From contig NZ_LN999835.1 in the NCBI RefSeq assembly GCF_900044015.1, positions 336,365 to 400,364 of the forward strand: 64,000 nt of DNA, in the 5' to 3' direction. Of this stretch, positions 21,532 to 32,464 are shown piece by piece (positions within the stretch are counted from its first letter, which is position 1; every line of letters starts with the position of its first letter). This DNA comes from Candidatus Hoaglandella endobia. GTDB lineage: Bacteria; Pseudomonadota; Gammaproteobacteria; Enterobacterales; Enterobacteriaceae. A model generated the notes under the pieces. It did no database searches, had not been told where the DNA came from, and saw nothing but the letters and a program-made list of their open reading frames with translations. The position numbers and the translations under genes are program-made.

Positions 21532-23961
21532 TTACCACGTTTTTCCGATATTAAACTGGAACTGCTCTGACTTATCGCCGTCGTATTTCTTGATAGGCTG
21601 CGCATATGAAAATACTAAAGGGCCCAAAGGGGATATCCACTGCAGAGCGATACCGCTGGAAACACGAATATTGCCAGGTTCGCTATAATCAGGAATACCT
21701 GCAGAGCGGGTAGCGCTCGTGTTTTGCCAGCTAGTGTCCCACACGGTGCCGCTATCGATAAATAGCGAAGTGCGTACTAAGTTTGCATACTTATCGCTCA
21801 ATAACGGTGTCGGCACGATAAGCTCGGTGCTAACTACTGCCATTGCGTTACCACCCACTGCATCGCTTGATTTGTATACCGAGCAATCGCTATAGCGGTT
21901 ATTACTGCTGCTACACTTATAGTAAGCAGCTTTTGGACCGATGGTATTGGAACGGAACCCGCGCACAGTATTGAATCCTCCGGCGTAAAAATTATCATAA
22001 AAAGGTACGTCCTTGTTGCCCAGACCATCAGCATAGCCGGCGCGTGCTCGGCCCATCAGTACCCAATTGCCGCTTTTGCTTAGCGGTATATAGTGACTGG
22101 CGTCGAAGATAATTTTATAGTAATCGTTATCGGAACCGGGCAACGTCAACTTTCCAGTTAGGTTAGCGCGAGTACCGGAGGTAGGAAAATAGCCGCGGTC
22201 AAAATTGTTGTAATTCCACCCCATAGAGAGAAAGAAAAAGTCATCGGAGCTGAAATCCTTGTTTTTTTCTGCCTTGTCCTTGGTGACCATTTTAGGATTT
22301 CTTCCGATGCTTTTCAGATAACGCCACATGGTGACCTGCGGTTCCATATTAGTCAAATCGTCATGCACATAGTCTAGACCGAAACTAAGCGAGTGGTTCT
22401 CTCTTATCGGGAAGCCTAGCGAGGTGCCAACGCCATAACTACGCAGATCATAGTCCGATAGATCGGCATCGTCGGCGCTAAAGTCGTTATAGAAAATCTT
22501 GCCACCTAAACTAACACCATTAACTGTAAAATATGGATCTATCATGGATAGTTCAGTATAGGTTTGATAATCGTTTTTGTTACCGCTCAAATTTACAGAA
22601 TTGCCAGTGCCCAGCCAGTTTTCCTGTTGAATTCCAAACTGGAAACTGACGCCGCCTTCGGTTCCGAAGCCTACGCCAACGTTGATGTTGCCGGTATTGC
22701 GCTCCTTAACTTTGTAGACTACATCTACTTGATCAGTTGAGCCGGGAACGCGCTGAGTGTTAGTATCAACAGTTTCAAAGTAGCCCAGACGACTCAGACG
22801 CTCTTTTCCCTGATCGACCAGATTGCTGCCTAGCCAGGCGCCTTCCATCTGTCGCATTTCCCGGCGCAGTACGGAATCTTTGGTGATATCGTTGCCTTGA
22901 AAGCGTACGTGGCGGACATAAAAACGGTTGCCTGCATCGACACTGATATGTAGCGTCACCGTTTTGTTCTCATCGTTGATGGTCGACTGCGTTGTCACGC
23001 GGGGATAGGCATAACCGTAACTACCCATCAATTGTTTAATATTATTTTCCATCTTTGTGGCTTTGGTACCGTTGTACAGTTCACCAGTTTGCACCTTGGC
23101 AATCTGTTTAATCTCAGCGGAATAACCGGCCATATTGCCCTTGACCACCACACCGGATAGCGTGTATTGCGCCCCTTCATTAATATTTATAGTAATATAA
23201 ATTCCTTTTTTATCAGGTGTCAGACTAACCTGAGTGGAATCAATATTAAAACGGGCATAGCCGCGATCTAAATAAAAACTGCACAAGGTTTCCAGGTCCC
23301 TAGCTAGTTTTTGTTGTTGGTATTTGCGATCGCCAATTACGTTCCACCATGGCACTTTATCGCGCAGCTGGAAGCGCGCGATTAATTCATCGGTAGTGAA
23401 TTTGTAGTTACCAAGAATGTTGATTTGCTGAATTTTAGCCGATATCCCTTCGGTGAACACCAGTTTTAAATCTACGCGGTTACGCGGTAACGAAGTTACC
23501 ACTGCCTTGACCATCGCGCTGTACTTACCTGCGCTGTAGTAGAAGTCTTCTAGGGCTTTTACGATATTAGAAATTGTAGCTCGGTCAAGAACTTCGCCGA
23601 CCCGGACGCTATGGGCATCTAGATTTTGCTTAAGCATGTCTTCTTTGATTGCCTTGTTGCCGGAAAAGGTAATATTAGCTATCGTAGGACGCTCTTTGAC
23701 CTGTAGGACCAGAGAATCTACATCGCGTAGAACACGAATATCCTCAAAGTTGCTGGTAGCAAATAAAGATCGGATAGTATTGCCGATATCATTATTGTTG
23801 ACTATGTCGCCAGCACGGATCGGAATACCGAGTAACGCCGCACCGCCGGTTACTCGCTGAAGTCCTTCAAAAGAAATATCCTTCACTACAAACCTGTCTG
23901 CACCGTAGATGGTGATACTGCTAAAAAAAAGCAGCAAAGCTATAAGCAACTTTTTCCTCAC
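21532..23961 (-). CDS. bamA: Outer-membrane protein assembly factor BamA
   Basis: BamA is the essential Omp85-family protein that folds beta-barrels into the outer membrane. It has 809 residues against 810 in E. coli. A signal peptide ([20 protein letters not shown]) precedes five POTRA domains (about residues 24-420) and a 16-stranded barrel. The loop 6 motif VRGF is present (NTVRGFRSN) and the last strand ends FQFNIGKTW with a terminal aromatic. Full conservation means the symbiont still builds an outer membrane with integral proteins. Neighbours are rseP upstream and skp downstream. Confidence 0.97.
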   Translation of the reverse strand: MRKKLLIALLLFFSSITIYGADRFVVKDISFEGLQRVTGGAALLGIPIRAGDIVNNNDIGNTIRSLFATSNFEDIRVLRDVDSLVLQVKERPTIANITFSGNKAIKEDMLKQNLDAHSVRVGEVLDRATISNIVKALEDFYYSAGKYSAMVKAVVTSLPRNRVDLKLVFTEGISAKIQQINILGNYKFTTDELIARFQLRDKVPWWNVIGDRKYQQQKLARDLETLCSFYLDRGYARFNIDSTQVSLTPDKKGIYITININEGAQYTLSGVVVKGNMAGYSAEIKQIAKVQTGELYNGTKATKMENNIKQLMGSYGYAYPRVTTQSTINDENKTVTLHISVDAGNRFYVRHVRFQGNDITKDSVLRREMRQMEGAWLGSNLVDQGKERLSRLGYFETVDTNTQRVPGSTDQVDVVYKVKERNTGNINVGVGFGTEGGVSFQFGIQQENWLGTGNSVNLSGNKNDYQTYTELSMIDPYFTVNGVSLGGKIFYNDFSADDADLSDYDLRSYGVGTSLGFPIRENHSLSFGLDYVHDDLTNMEPQVTMWRYLKSIGRNPKMVTKDKAEKNKDFSSDDFFFLSMGWNYNNFDRGYFPTSGTRANLTGKLTLPGSDNDYYKIIFDASHYIPLSKSGNWVLMGRARAGYADGLGNKDVPFYDNFYAGGFNTVRGFRSNTIGPKAAYYKCSSSNNRYSDCSVYKSSDAVGGNAMAVVSTELIVPTPLLSDKYANLVRTSLFIDSGTVWDTSWQNTSATRSAGIPDYSEPGNIRVSSGIALQWISPLGPLVFSYAQPIKKYDGDKSEQFQFNIGKTW

Positions 23962-23981
23962 ACAATTCTCAGGCTAGCTAT

Positions 23982-25340
23982 CTATAATAGCCTAGATAAA
24001 TCATTGAAAAGAGCCAGACCCATTAGCAATGCTAGCAAAATCGAGCTTATACGGTAAATAAAATCTTGTACTTTTTCTGACAATGGCTCACCTTTTAGTT
24101 TTTCTATCGCTAGGAATAACAAGTGTCCACCATCTAACACAGGTAACGGAAATAAATTAATTATACCTAAATTGACACTTATTAAGGCTAAAAACATTAA
24201 GTAATAAATTAAACCGTATTTTGCCGACATACCAGCCCCCTGGGCGATAGATATCGGTCCGCTAAGATTATCTAGCTTTACATCTCCAGTGACCAACTTG
24301 ACTAACATACTGACTGTAAGTCGCATTAGCTGCCAGGTTTTCTCGCCAGCCTTAATTAAGGCTGGCAGTAGTTCATATTGTTGTACAGTTTTATAAGCCT
24401 CCGGCATTGGAATTATTTTCGGCACCACGCCCGCAAAGCCTTTAACTTTTCCTTGCGCCATAACCTTGCTATCTGGCAACAAAGTTATTTCCTGAGCGCT
24501 ACCATTACGTTCTATAACCACCTGCAACGACCGGCCTGGATTATCACGCACCTTAGTCACAAAGAACTGCCATGCCTCAACTGGATGAGCATCGACTTTA
24601 ATGATCCTATCGCCAGCTTTTAAACCAGCTCTCATCGCTGCTGATCCAGGCTGTACTTCTACCAGCAACGGCTCTACGTGTGGCCCTAAGGGAATGATGC
24701 CCAGCGCTATAATTGGATCTTGCTTGTCTGGCTCAACTTGCCAGCCGCGCAAGTTCAATATCTTCCACTCTAGATTGGCGGAACTAAAAGAAGTTACGCC
24801 CAACTTGATTTCTCCGTAGCCGATCTTATCGATAAGTTTTAAGCGTACTGAATCCCAATCAGGCGTCTCATTACCGTCAACCGACTTCAGTTCCATACCA
24901 GGAGATATTTTAGCATGCGCAGCAATAGAATTAGGCGCTATATTACCAATAATAGGCCGGTAGCTAGGCACCCCTATTAAAAATACTAGCCAGTAAGTAA
25001 AAAGGGCGAACAGGAAATTAAATATCGGACCGGATGCGATAATCGCGCTACGCTGCCAGACGGATTGATAATTAAAGGCTTTATGATGAAGAGCTGGTGC
25101 AACGGTATCTACCCGTTCATCAAGAATTTTGACATACCCCCCAAGAGGAATTGCAGCGATAATATATTCTGTGCCGTGCTTATCGCTCCGGCGCCACAGT
25201 GTTCGACCGAAGCCAATGGAAAAACGTTCCACCGCTACTCCGCAGCAGCGGGCTACCAAAAAATGGCCGAACTCATGCACAGTGATCAATATGCTTATTG
25301 CAATTGTAAAAGCAGCAATATTCCAGAAAAAGTGCAACAT
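23982..25340 (-). CDS. rseP: Site-2 zinc metalloprotease RseP
   Basis: RseP is an inner-membrane protease that cleaves the transmembrane segment of anti-sigma factor RseA and clears remnant signal peptides. It has 452 residues against 450 in E. coli. The HExxH motif is at the N terminus ([13 protein letters not shown]), two periplasmic PDZ domains lie in the middle, and the second catalytic motif with the Asp zinc ligand is [15 protein letters not shown]. Four transmembrane segments can be counted. No rpoE or rseA is in this window, so whether the stress-response role is kept cannot be judged. Confidence 0.96.
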   Translation of the reverse strand: MLHFFWNIAAFTIAISILITVHEFGHFLVARCCGVAVERFSIGFGRTLWRRSDKHGTEYIIAAIPLGGYVKILDERVDTVAPALHHKAFNYQSVWQRSAIIASGPIFNFLFALFTYWLVFLIGVPSYRPIIGNIAPNSIAAHAKISPGMELKSVDGNETPDWDSVRLKLIDKIGYGEIKLGVTSFSSANLEWKILNLRGWQVEPDKQDPIIALGIIPLGPHVEPLLVEVQPGSAAMRAGLKAGDRIIKVDAHPVEAWQFFVTKVRDNPGRSLQVVIERNGSAQEITLLPDSKVMAQGKVKGFAGVVPKIIPMPEAYKTVQQYELLPALIKAGEKTWQLMRLTVSMLVKLVTGDVKLDNLSGPISIAQGAGMSAKYGLIYYLMFLALISVNLGIINLFPLPVLDGGHLLFLAIEKLKGEPLSEKVQDFIYRISSILLALLMGLALFNDLSRLL

Positions 25341-25362
25341 AAACGCTCCTAGTAGGACTGAC

Positions 25363-26235
25363 TTAGATAGCGTTAAATACCAGTAGCATCAGACCAGCGA
25401 ACACCGGCACCGCAGCCATCAAACCGTCTATACGATCTAAAATACCCCCATGGCCGGGGATTAAATGACTACTATCTTTAATACCAGCCTCCCGTTTGAA
25501 CATACTCTCTGTTAAATCGCCTAATACTGATACGAAGAACGCAACCATTGAGCATATCAGCAGCGCCAGCGGCGCAGCCGCATCAATAATGGGGGTGTAT
25601 CTAACGAATATCCAGGCAATTATCGACGAAGTTATCAATCCTCCCACCAGCCCCTCCCAGGTTTTGGCGGGAGAAATTTTTGGTGCCAGCTTATGGCGTC
25701 CAATCATACGCCCTAAAATATATGCACCAGAATCTGCACCCCAGACTAGCACAATGACATACAGCAGCAACCAAGCGCCGATAAAATGGTTAATACCATA
25801 ATGGTATTGACGCAACGCTAGTATGCCCCAGAAAAACGGTAAAATGGTTAGGCTGCCAAAAACCAGCAGCAGTGTTTTTGAATTACGCCAAAATGTAGCA
25901 GAATTAGGATAATAGAGTACCAATAATAACGCCACCTGCCACCAAATAATGGCAGCGGCCCACAGGACGTATTGCGCCTGCAAAATTTGCATAAACGGCA
26001 GGTAATCTGGTAAATTAAAAATCATCAGCGCCAAAAGCAAGCTGCAGAAACTAATAGCTAGTAGCCATATCCGTTGACTACGCGAAGATAGGCCAGCCAA
26101 TTGGCCCCATTCCCAGGCGCTTAGCATACAGACTGCCAAGCTCACAAATACTAACTTTATTGGCGATAATAAGAATAATGCAGCGATGACTATGGGTATT
26201 AGAATAAAGGCAGTAACCAGGCGAGACTTAAGCAA
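25363..26235 (-). CDS. cdsA: Phosphatidate cytidylyltransferase CdsA
   Basis: CdsA makes CDP-diacylglycerol from CTP and phosphatidic acid, the branch point for phospholipids. The 290-residue polytopic membrane protein is close to the E. coli length of 285. The family signature is intact: [12 protein letters not shown] followed by [18 protein letters not shown] and [15 protein letters not shown], which carries the metal-binding acidic residues. It lies 8 bp downstream of uppS and 22 bp upstream of rseP, an operon arrangement shared with E. coli. Confidence 0.97.
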   Translation of the reverse strand: MLKSRLVTAFILIPIVIAALFLLSPIKLVFVSLAVCMLSAWEWGQLAGLSSRSQRIWLLAISFCSLLLALMIFNLPDYLPFMQILQAQYVLWAAAIIWWQVALLLVLYYPNSATFWRNSKTLLLVFGSLTILPFFWGILALRQYHYGINHFIGAWLLLYVIVLVWGADSGAYILGRMIGRHKLAPKISPAKTWEGLVGGLITSSIIAWIFVRYTPIIDAAAPLALLICSMVAFFVSVLGDLTESMFKREAGIKDSSHLIPGHGGILDRIDGLMAAVPVFAGLMLLVFNAI

Positions 26236-26243
26236 AAATCCCC

Positions 26244-27008
26244 CTATACTGCGTGAGTATCGTTAGTTCTCGTTCCACCAAAACGCCTTTCTCTTTGAGC
26301 AAAAGCATTAAGTGCACCTTCAAAAACAGCCTCGTCAAAATCTGGCCATAATACGTCGGTAAAAAATAGTTCCGCATAGGCAATTTGCCATAATAGAAAA
26401 TTACTGAGGCGGTGTTCTCCACCAGTGCGTATAACTAGATCAACAGGAGATAGCTCGTTCATGCAGACCACACGGCATAAAGCGTCTTCAGTTATCTGGT
26501 AGGGGAGTAATATACCATCTTGAACCTGGGAAGCAAGATGACGAACACCCTGAATAATATCCCACCGCCCGCCATAATTTGCGGCAATATTGAGAGCCAA
26601 CCCGTTATTATTGTAAGTCAGTGCCTCGGAGTGACGAATACATTCTTGCAGTCGCTCTCCGAAGCGGGAGATATCACCGATAATACGCAGTCGAACATTG
26701 TATTTGTTTAGACTTTTAACTTCATTATCCAGCGCCTGTATAAATAATTCCATCAGAGATGAAACTTCTTGTGTAGGTCGTTTCCAATTTTCACTGCTGA
26801 ATGCATAAAGCGTTAACGCGTCGAAGCGGTAACTAATAGCCAAACTTACCGCACGACGAACTGATCTAAAGCCAGCTTGGTGACCGAAGATACGTAATTT
26901 TCCTCGATTTTTAGCCCAGCGACCATTACCATCCATAATAATAGCCACATGTCGTGGTGAGGGTAATGGCAACGCTTTTTGCTTGTGCTGATTTTCTGAC
27001 GATATCAC
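26244..27008 (-). CDS. uppS: Undecaprenyl diphosphate synthase UppS
   Basis: UppS adds isopentenyl units in cis to farnesyl diphosphate to make the C55 lipid carrier precursor used by MraY and MurG. It has 254 residues. The catalytic Asp sits in IIMDGNGRWAKNRG, followed by GHQAGFRSVRRAV, TLYAFSSENWKRP and DLVIRTGGEHRLSNFLLWQ. In E. coli dxr precedes this gene; here a 446-bp non-coding stretch separates it from frr. The substrate isoprenoid precursors must come from elsewhere in the genome or from a partner. Confidence 0.97.
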   Translation of the reverse strand: MISSENQHKQKALPLPSPRHVAIIMDGNGRWAKNRGKLRIFGHQAGFRSVRRAVSLAISYRFDALTLYAFSSENWKRPTQEVSSLMELFIQALDNEVKSLNKYNVRLRIIGDISRFGERLQECIRHSEALTYNNNGLALNIAANYGGRWDIIQGVRHLASQVQDGILLPYQITEDALCRVVCMNELSPVDLVIRTGGEHRLSNFLLWQIAYAELFFTDVLWPDFDEAVFEGALNAFAQRERRFGGTRTNDTHAV

Positions 27009-27454
27009 GTTGACGTATTTCCTTAATCTTAATTACTTAAGATGCTACTGTCTTGCCCAAAAAGCTTCATTTAGCTAATCAGGACGCGCAAGAGCGCCTA
27101 TACACGGACGGCAAGATAACTAAATCCGGTCTCAGTTTACCGGTAATCTCACAAATTATACCCTATCGTGGTAGGGTCCGGCATGAAGCACTACTTTGTT
27201 CAAAAAAACCAGTGTCATGATCTTTTCTTTGCAAATGCTCGCTATATTCAGCATTCAGCTAGGGTGTATGCGATGGGTGCTGAGTGAAATAACTAATAAT
27301 AACCAGTGTGTTTAAAAATATTTAAATACACATTATTATGTTATTAGTTGAGTCTACTAAAATTTAGTATTCTCTCAACCAAGAGAGCCAGATATCGCCA
27401 ATAAAATTTATCCCTCTTTGCGCTGAAGAGGTAGAGGTACATAAAGACTGCAGG
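27009..27454. other. Non-coding gap where dxr lies in E. coli
   Basis: These 446 bp lie between frr and uppS, the place of dxr in E. coli. I translated the minus strand by eye and found no recognisable Dxr segment. Two adjacent inverted repeats are present: CCGGT/ACCGG (27126-27143) and ACCCTA/TAGGGT (27160-27177), the second next to a minus-strand TATAAT that could serve uppS. No terminator T-run follows either. Confidence 0.6.
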
Positions 27455-28012
27455 TTAGATTTCCATTAATTCTGCTTCTTTTTCTACCAATGCGCTATCA
27501 ATTTTTTTAATCCAGGCATCGGTTAATTTTTGAATATTCTCCTGAGAGCGACGATCTTCGTCTTCTCCGATGGTTTTTTCTTTTAATAGGGCTTTAACTT
27601 TATCATTAGCGTCGCGACGCGCGTTGCGCATTGAAACCCGTCCCTGCTCAGCTTCCGTGCGCACGATCTTGATAAGATCGCGACGCCGTTCTTCTGTTAA
27701 CGGCGGTAGCGGTACTCGAATGATCGTACCTGCAGAAGAAGGATTAAGCCCCAAATCTGAGGCTATAATGGCCTTTTCTACTGCTGGTGCCAGCGTGCGA
27801 TCAAATACGGTGATAGCCAGAGTACGGGAATCTTCTGCGACGACGTTCGCTAATTGGCGCAGCGGTGTGAGCGTGCCGTAATATTCTATTTGAATACCGT
27901 TAAGTAAGCTCGGAGCAGCTCGGCCAGTACGAACTTTATTGATATGGTTTTTGAACGCGTCGAAGCATTTTTTCATGCGTATTTCGGTGTCTTTGCGGAT
28001 TTCATTAATCAC
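27455..28012 (-). CDS. frr: Ribosome recycling factor
   Basis: RRF splits post-termination ribosomes together with EF-G. It has 185 residues, exactly the E. coli length. The three-helix bundle and the conserved [20 protein letters not shown] loop are intact, and [19 protein letters not shown] and the C-terminal helix ending [10 protein letters not shown] are clear. It lies 61 bp downstream of pyrH in the rpsB-tsf-pyrH-frr series. Confidence 0.97.
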   Translation of the reverse strand: MINEIRKDTEIRMKKCFDAFKNHINKVRTGRAAPSLLNGIQIEYYGTLTPLRQLANVVAEDSRTLAITVFDRTLAPAVEKAIIASDLGLNPSSAGTIIRVPLPPLTEERRRDLIKIVRTEAEQGRVSMRNARRDANDKVKALLKEKTIGEDEDRRSQENIQKLTDAWIKKIDSALVEKEAELMEI

Positions 28013-28073
28013 GTTACGAACCCTTCTTAAGACTTAGTTATCCTTGCTGGCCATGACCAGGCCCAAGGCATTA

Positions 28074-28799
28074 TTATTTAATAATTAAAGTACCTTCTTT
28101 ATAACCCATTACTATTCGCCGTAGCACGCCAGGCTTGTTCATATTAAATACGCGTATCGGCAAATTGTAATCACGTGCTAAGGTAAAAGCAGCTAGATCC
28201 ATTATTTTTAACTCTTGTTCTAGCACATCCTGATAGCTTAATTGATCATAAAGTGTGGCATCCGGATGATCTACTGGATCAGCAGAAAAAACACCATCTA
28301 CTTTAGTAGCTTTAAGGACAGCCTCTGCTTCAATTTCTATACCGCGTAAGCAAGCAGCGGAATCAGTGGTAAAAAATGGGTTGCCGGTTCCGGCAGCGAA
28401 AATTACCACACGGTTATTACGCAGCAAACTGATAGCTTCAGCCCAGCTGTAATTATCGCAAACACCGTTTAAAGGAATCGCTGACATCAGATGGGCATTA
28501 ACGTAGGCACGGTGTAAAGCGTCACGCATCGCTAGACCGTTCATGACAGTAGCCAACATTCCCATATGATCACCAACCACACGGTTCATGCCGGCCTCAG
28601 CCAGACCGGCGCCGCGAAATAAATTGCCGCCGCCTATCACTAGACTTACCTGAATGCCAAGTTCTACTAACTCTTTTATTTCCTGGGCCATGCGATCCAA
28701 CACGCTGGCGTCGATACCGAAACCTTCTTTACCTTGCAGAGCGTCACCGCTCAATTTGAGCAGAATCCGCTGATATATGGGTTTTACGTTAGTTGCCAT
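28074..28799 (-). CDS. pyrH: Uridylate kinase PyrH
   Basis: PyrH phosphorylates UMP to UDP, needed for nucleic acids and for UDP-sugar precursors of the envelope. Started at [21 protein letters not shown] it has 241 residues, as in E. coli; a 36-codon in-frame upstream extension is not conserved. Amino acid kinase motifs are intact: [36 protein letters not shown] and [13 protein letters not shown]. It lies between tsf and frr, as in E. coli. Confidence 0.97.
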   Translation of the reverse strand: MATNVKPIYQRILLKLSGDALQGKEGFGIDASVLDRMAQEIKELVELGIQVSLVIGGGNLFRGAGLAEAGMNRVVGDHMGMLATVMNGLAMRDALHRAYVNAHLMSAIPLNGVCDNYSWAEAISLLRNNRVVIFAAGTGNPFFTTDSAACLRGIEIEAEAVLKATKVDGVFSADPVDHPDATLYDQLSYQDVLEQELKIMDLAAFTLARDYNLPIRVFNMNKPGVLRRIVMGYKEGTLIIK

Positions 28800-28930
28800 C
28801 TGAATAATAATCTGTTCCTTGAGTGCGATATCACGCACGGTATGGAATTGACTTGACGCTTTTAAAGAGCAACAACCTAGTTTACAGCTTGTTCCAAGCA
28901 ACTTCACTAAAACTACTGGCTCATGTCCAT

Positions 28931-29761
28931 TTAGGGCAGAAAATTAACTTCTGCATTTTTAATGCCCTCACCAACTTCGAAACGTATAAAACTGTTAATT
29001 TTTGTATTGTGTTCTCTCAGAAGCTGAGAGACATTTTTGCTTGGGTCTATTACGAATTGCTGGCCAGTCAAAGTAATCTCATTAGTGAACTTAAGCATAC
29101 GGCCTTCAACCATTTTCTCTGCAATGGCACGCGGTTTGCCAGACTGCATTGCGATGTCTAACTGTATTTGATGCTCGCGCTCAATAACTTCAGCCGGAAT
29201 ATCATCTGCATTCACATATTCTGGTTTACTGGCTGCAATATGCATTGCGATATGTTTTAGTAATACTTGATCTGCGCCTTCGGCGGATAACATAACGCCA
29301 ATGCGCGTGCCATGTAGGTAGGAACCCAATAGATTACCTTTTATAATACCTAGGCGACGGATATTAATATTTTCACCAATTTTAGTTACCAGTAAGATAC
29401 GCTGCTCTTCAAATTTTTCCTTTAGCAACTCGATATCCATAATACGTTCGTTCAGTGCAGCAGTAATTACTTCATTACCGAATTTTTGGAAATTGCTATC
29501 TTTAGTAACAAAATCGGTTTCACAGTTTAGCTCTATGATGACGCCGTATTTGCCCTCCTGCGTTATTTTGGTCTGAATGATACCTTCAGTAGCCAAGCAG
29601 ACGGATTTTTTGGCAGCTTTTGCATGGCCTGACTTACGCATATTATCGATAGCTAACTCAATATCACCATGTTCTTCAGCTAAGGCTTTCTTGCATTCCA
29701 TCATACCTGCGCCAGTACGTTCGCGCAGCTCTTTAACTAGAGCAGCTGTAATAGCAGTCAT
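28931..29761 (-). CDS. tsf: Elongation factor Ts
   Basis: EF-Ts exchanges GDP on EF-Tu. It has 276 residues against 283 in E. coli. The N-terminal UBA-like domain includes [20 protein letters not shown], and the core contains the EF-Tu-contacting TDFVTKD segment. The C terminus is slightly shorter and more divergent, as is usual in reduced genomes. It follows rpsB after 112 bp that include a possible attenuating hairpin. Confidence 0.97.
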   Translation of the reverse strand: MTAITAALVKELRERTGAGMMECKKALAEEHGDIELAIDNMRKSGHAKAAKKSVCLATEGIIQTKITQEGKYGVIIELNCETDFVTKDSNFQKFGNEVITAALNERIMDIELLKEKFEEQRILLVTKIGENINIRRLGIIKGNLLGSYLHGTRIGVMLSAEGADQVLLKHIAMHIAASKPEYVNADDIPAEVIEREHQIQLDIAMQSGKPRAIAEKMVEGRMLKFTNEITLTGQQFVIDPSKNVSQLLREHNTKINSFIRFEVGEGIKNAEVNFLP

Positions 29762-29801
29762 TATCTTTGCCTCATTATTCTATGTTATAGAAAGGTTGCA
29801 A

Positions 29802-29833
29802 AGAGAGCCTAATAACAAGATAAGAGGCGCTCT
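29802..29833 (-). terminator. Possible attenuator hairpin between rpsB and tsf
   Basis: Read on the minus strand, AGAGCGCC and GGCTCTCT form a stem with one mismatch and a loop of about 16 nt, followed by TTT. E. coli has a partial terminator in the same spacer that lowers tsf relative to rpsB. The tail is short here, so this is only a candidate. Confidence 0.3.
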
Positions 29834-29873
29834 ATAGTCAATAAACTTCAACCAATGAAAAATATTGTCTAAT

Positions 29874-30599
29874 TTAGCTTTCAAAAAAAAATTTTTCAGC
29901 TGGTGCTACCAGATCTTGAAAATGACATTCAGGTACAGCGGCGGTTGCGACGGCATTAAGGTACAAATTAATAGCGCGGATAGCATCGTCGTTACCCGGA
30001 ATGATATAGTCGACGCCGTCTGGATCAGAGTTGGTATCAACGATAGCGAAAACTGGAATGCCCAGATTATTAGCTTCCTTAATAGCAATGTTTTCATGTT
30101 CTGCATCTATCACAAAAAGTGCGTCTGGTAGACTACCCATATCCTTAATACCGCCCAGACTAGTTTCTAACTTTTTTAGTTCACGAAAACGTATTAGTGC
30201 TTCTTTTTTAGTCAGTTTCTCGAACGTTCCGTCCTGAGACTGAGTTTCTAAATCTTTTAAACGCTTGATTGATTGACGAACCGTTTTCCAGTTAGTCAAC
30301 ATACCACCTAACCAGCGATTGTTGACGAAAAACTGATCGCAGCTTTTAGCCGCTTCTTTGACCGCTTCGTTAGCGGCACGCTTAGTGCCGACAAACAAAA
30401 TTTTACCTTTATGCGCAGCAATTTTTTTAAGCTCGGCCAGCGCCTTATTGAACATTGTTACAGTTTGTTCCAAATTTATAATATGAATCTTATTATGAGT
30501 ACCGAAAATAAACGGCTTCATCTTTGGATTCCAGTAACGGGTTTGGTGTCCAAAATGGACTCCGGCCTGGAGCATGTCATTTATAGAAACAGTTGACAT
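29874..30599 (-). CDS. rpsB: 30S ribosomal protein S2
   Basis: S2 binds the 30S head-body junction and is needed for S1 binding. Begun at [20 protein letters not shown] it has 241 residues; a 19-codon upstream extension in frame is not conserved. Conserved features include [33 protein letters not shown] and [23 protein letters not shown]. The last 30 residues diverge from E. coli, which is common. The stop region includes an A9 run followed by T5 (29883-29896). S2 autoregulates its own operon in E. coli through the leader. Confidence 0.97.
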   Translation of the reverse strand: MSTVSINDMLQAGVHFGHQTRYWNPKMKPFIFGTHNKIHIINLEQTVTMFNKALAELKKIAAHKGKILFVGTKRAANEAVKEAAKSCDQFFVNNRWLGGMLTNWKTVRQSIKRLKDLETQSQDGTFEKLTKKEALIRFRELKKLETSLGGIKDMGSLPDALFVIDAEHENIAIKEANNLGIPVFAIVDTNSDPDGVDYIIPGNDDAIRAINLYLNAVATAAVPECHFQDLVAPAEKFFFES

Positions 30600-30940
30600 A
30601 ATAAACCTTTTTATGAAAGACGGGTTATACCTATAAGAATCCCATAAAGCAGACACTGTTTAGCACGAGCACCCCGGCATATGTGTCGATACTTATGTGT
30701 AATAAAATAATTCAGTTTACTTATGGCGATTAGTAGCTTATATAACAACTATCATTATCACTGGCGCGCTTTATAACATAAAGCGCTCATGGACTCCATA
30801 AAATATTTTATCTAAGCAGGAAACAAAAAATGATAATTTGGTAGTATTCGGCAGTACTGACATCATGTAATACTGATATTATTTAATATAATTAGCTATT
30901 TTTTGATTAATTTCGAGCCTAGTTTGGATCTATAATAACC
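30600..30940. other. Divergent rpsB/map control region
   Basis: These 341 bp carry the promoters of both rpsB and map. On the rpsB side the region just upstream of the start resembles a structured leader, which in E. coli (t44/tff region) mediates S2 autoregulation; I could not verify the fold. A perfect inverted repeat GCGCTTTAT-AAC-ATAAAGCGC lies at 30766-30786. A TATAAT at 30931-30936 immediately before the map ATG would leave almost no leader. Confidence 0.45.
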
Positions 30941-31723
30941 ATGTTTATCAAAACATCTGATGATCTTGCTAAGATGCGTGTTGCCGGCCGGCTGGCAGCT
31001 GAGGTTCTGGAAATGATTGAACCTTATATCATACCCGGCATAAGCACTGGCGAGTTAGACCGTCTTTGCCATAATCACATTACAGAAACGCAGCATGCTG
31101 TTTCCGCTTCTCTTGGTTACCACGGATTTCCGAAATCGGTATGTATTTCGGTGAATGATGTAGTATGCCACGGCATACCAAGCGATGAAAAACTCCTCAA
31201 AGAAGGAGATATCCTGAATATTGATGTCACGGTAATAAAAAATAGTTTCCATGGCGATACCTCAAAAATGTATATTGTTGGTAAACCTACTATACTTGGC
31301 AAACGTTTATGTCAGGTAACCCAGGCTAGCCTTTATCTAGCTATCAGCATGGTTCAGCCGAACATTCGGCTACGCACACTAGGCAAAGCCATTCAACAGT
31401 TCGTCGAGGCGGAAAGTTTTTCAGTAGTACGTGAATACTGCGGCCATGGCATCGGCGAGGGCTTCCATGAAGAGCCGCAAGTTTTGCACTATGATGCCGA
31501 TGACAGAGGCGTAATTTTACAGCCAGGCATGGCTTTTACTCTAGAACCAATGGTCAACGCCGGGGATTACCGTATCCGCACTATGAAAGACGGCTGGACG
31601 GTAAAAACCAAGGATCACAGCCTGTCAGCACAGTACGAGCATACAATCGTCGTAACTGAAGACGGCTGTGAAGTGATAACACTGCGAGTCGATGAGACCT
31701 TACCAACCTTCCACCAGACCTGA
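30941..31723 (+). CDS. map: Methionine aminopeptidase Map
   Basis: Map removes the initiator methionine from nascent proteins; it is a type I enzyme with a dinuclear metal centre. It has 260 residues against 264 in E. coli. Metal ligands are visible in order: Asp in NIDVTV, Asp in FHGDTS, His in CGHGIGEGFHEEP, Glu in TLEPMV and Glu in QYEHTIVV. It is divergent from rpsB, as in E. coli. The ATG at 30941 lacks a clear Shine-Dalgarno, but conservation begins immediately (IKTSDDLAKMRVAGRLAA), which supports it. Confidence 0.97.
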   Translation: MFIKTSDDLAKMRVAGRLAAEVLEMIEPYIIPGISTGELDRLCHNHITETQHAVSASLGYHGFPKSVCISVNDVVCHGIPSDEKLLKEGDILNIDVTVIKNSFHGDTSKMYIVGKPTILGKRLCQVTQASLYLAISMVQPNIRLRTLGKAIQQFVEAESFSVVREYCGHGIGEGFHEEPQVLHYDADDRGVILQPGMAFTLEPMVNAGDYRIRTMKDGWTVKTKDHSLSAQYEHTIVVTEDGCEVITLRVDETLPTFHQT

Positions 31724-31876
31724 TAGAGTGCTAGCCTACGCCACTATCGAGGTCTGCTGTCAAAAAAATAATGACATTATATATTAGTTAATTGATTTAT
31801 ATAAACTAACTAGCGCCAGGAAAATTTATTAGTATCGTAAAAAACGATACAGCGATGAACGAGTAAGTAGAGTATA

Positions 31877-32395
31877 TCAGAATGCAGCGGTATCTTTAAA
31901 AAGTCCAACTTTTAAATTGCTTGCTGTATAGATGGTTTTATCATAGCATAAAACTTCACCATCGGCCATGCCCATTAATAATTTTCGGTTAATGACACGG
32001 CGAAAATGAATGCGATAGATTACTTTTTTTGCGTTCGGTAGCACTTGTCCGGTGAATTTAACTTCACCCACACCAAGCGCTCTACCTTTGCCTTTACCTC
32101 CTAGCCAGCCTAAGTAAAAGCCTACTAATTGCCACATAGCGTCTAAACCTAAGCAGCCTGGCATCACCGGATCACCGATAAAATGGCAGTGAAAAAACCA
32201 CATATTCGGTTTAATATCTAATTCTGCTTCAACGAAACCTTTATTGTAGTTACCACCATTTACCGTCATCTTAATTACTCTGTCTATCATTAACATCTGA
32301 GGCGCAGGTAACTGCGGGCCTTCTGTACCGAAGAGTTCGCTCCGGCTAGAAGCCAGCAGGTCTGTTTTTGTATATGATTCGCGTTTATCTACCAT
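31877..32395 (-). CDS. fabA: 3-hydroxydecanoyl-ACP dehydratase/isomerase FabA
   Basis: FabA dehydrates and isomerises the C10 intermediate, introducing the double bond for unsaturated fatty acids. It has 172 residues, exactly the E. coli length. The hot-dog active site is intact: [24 protein letters not shown] contains the catalytic His and Asp. With fabZ in the same window both dehydratases are retained, so unsaturated fatty acid synthesis is probably intact. It lies 69 bp downstream of lonH, the E. coli order. Confidence 0.97.
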   Translation of the reverse strand: MVDKRESYTKTDLLASSRSELFGTEGPQLPAPQMLMIDRVIKMTVNGGNYNKGFVEAELDIKPNMWFFHCHFIGDPVMPGCLGLDAMWQLVGFYLGWLGGKGKGRALGVGEVKFTGQVLPNAKKVIYRIHFRRVINRKLLMGMADGEVLCYDKTIYTASNLKVGLFKDTAAF

Positions 32396-32464
32396 ATCTC
32401 TCTAAACCTTAAGAAGTCACGCATATTATCTGCTCTGTATGGATAGCTAATAATTTAATTAATT

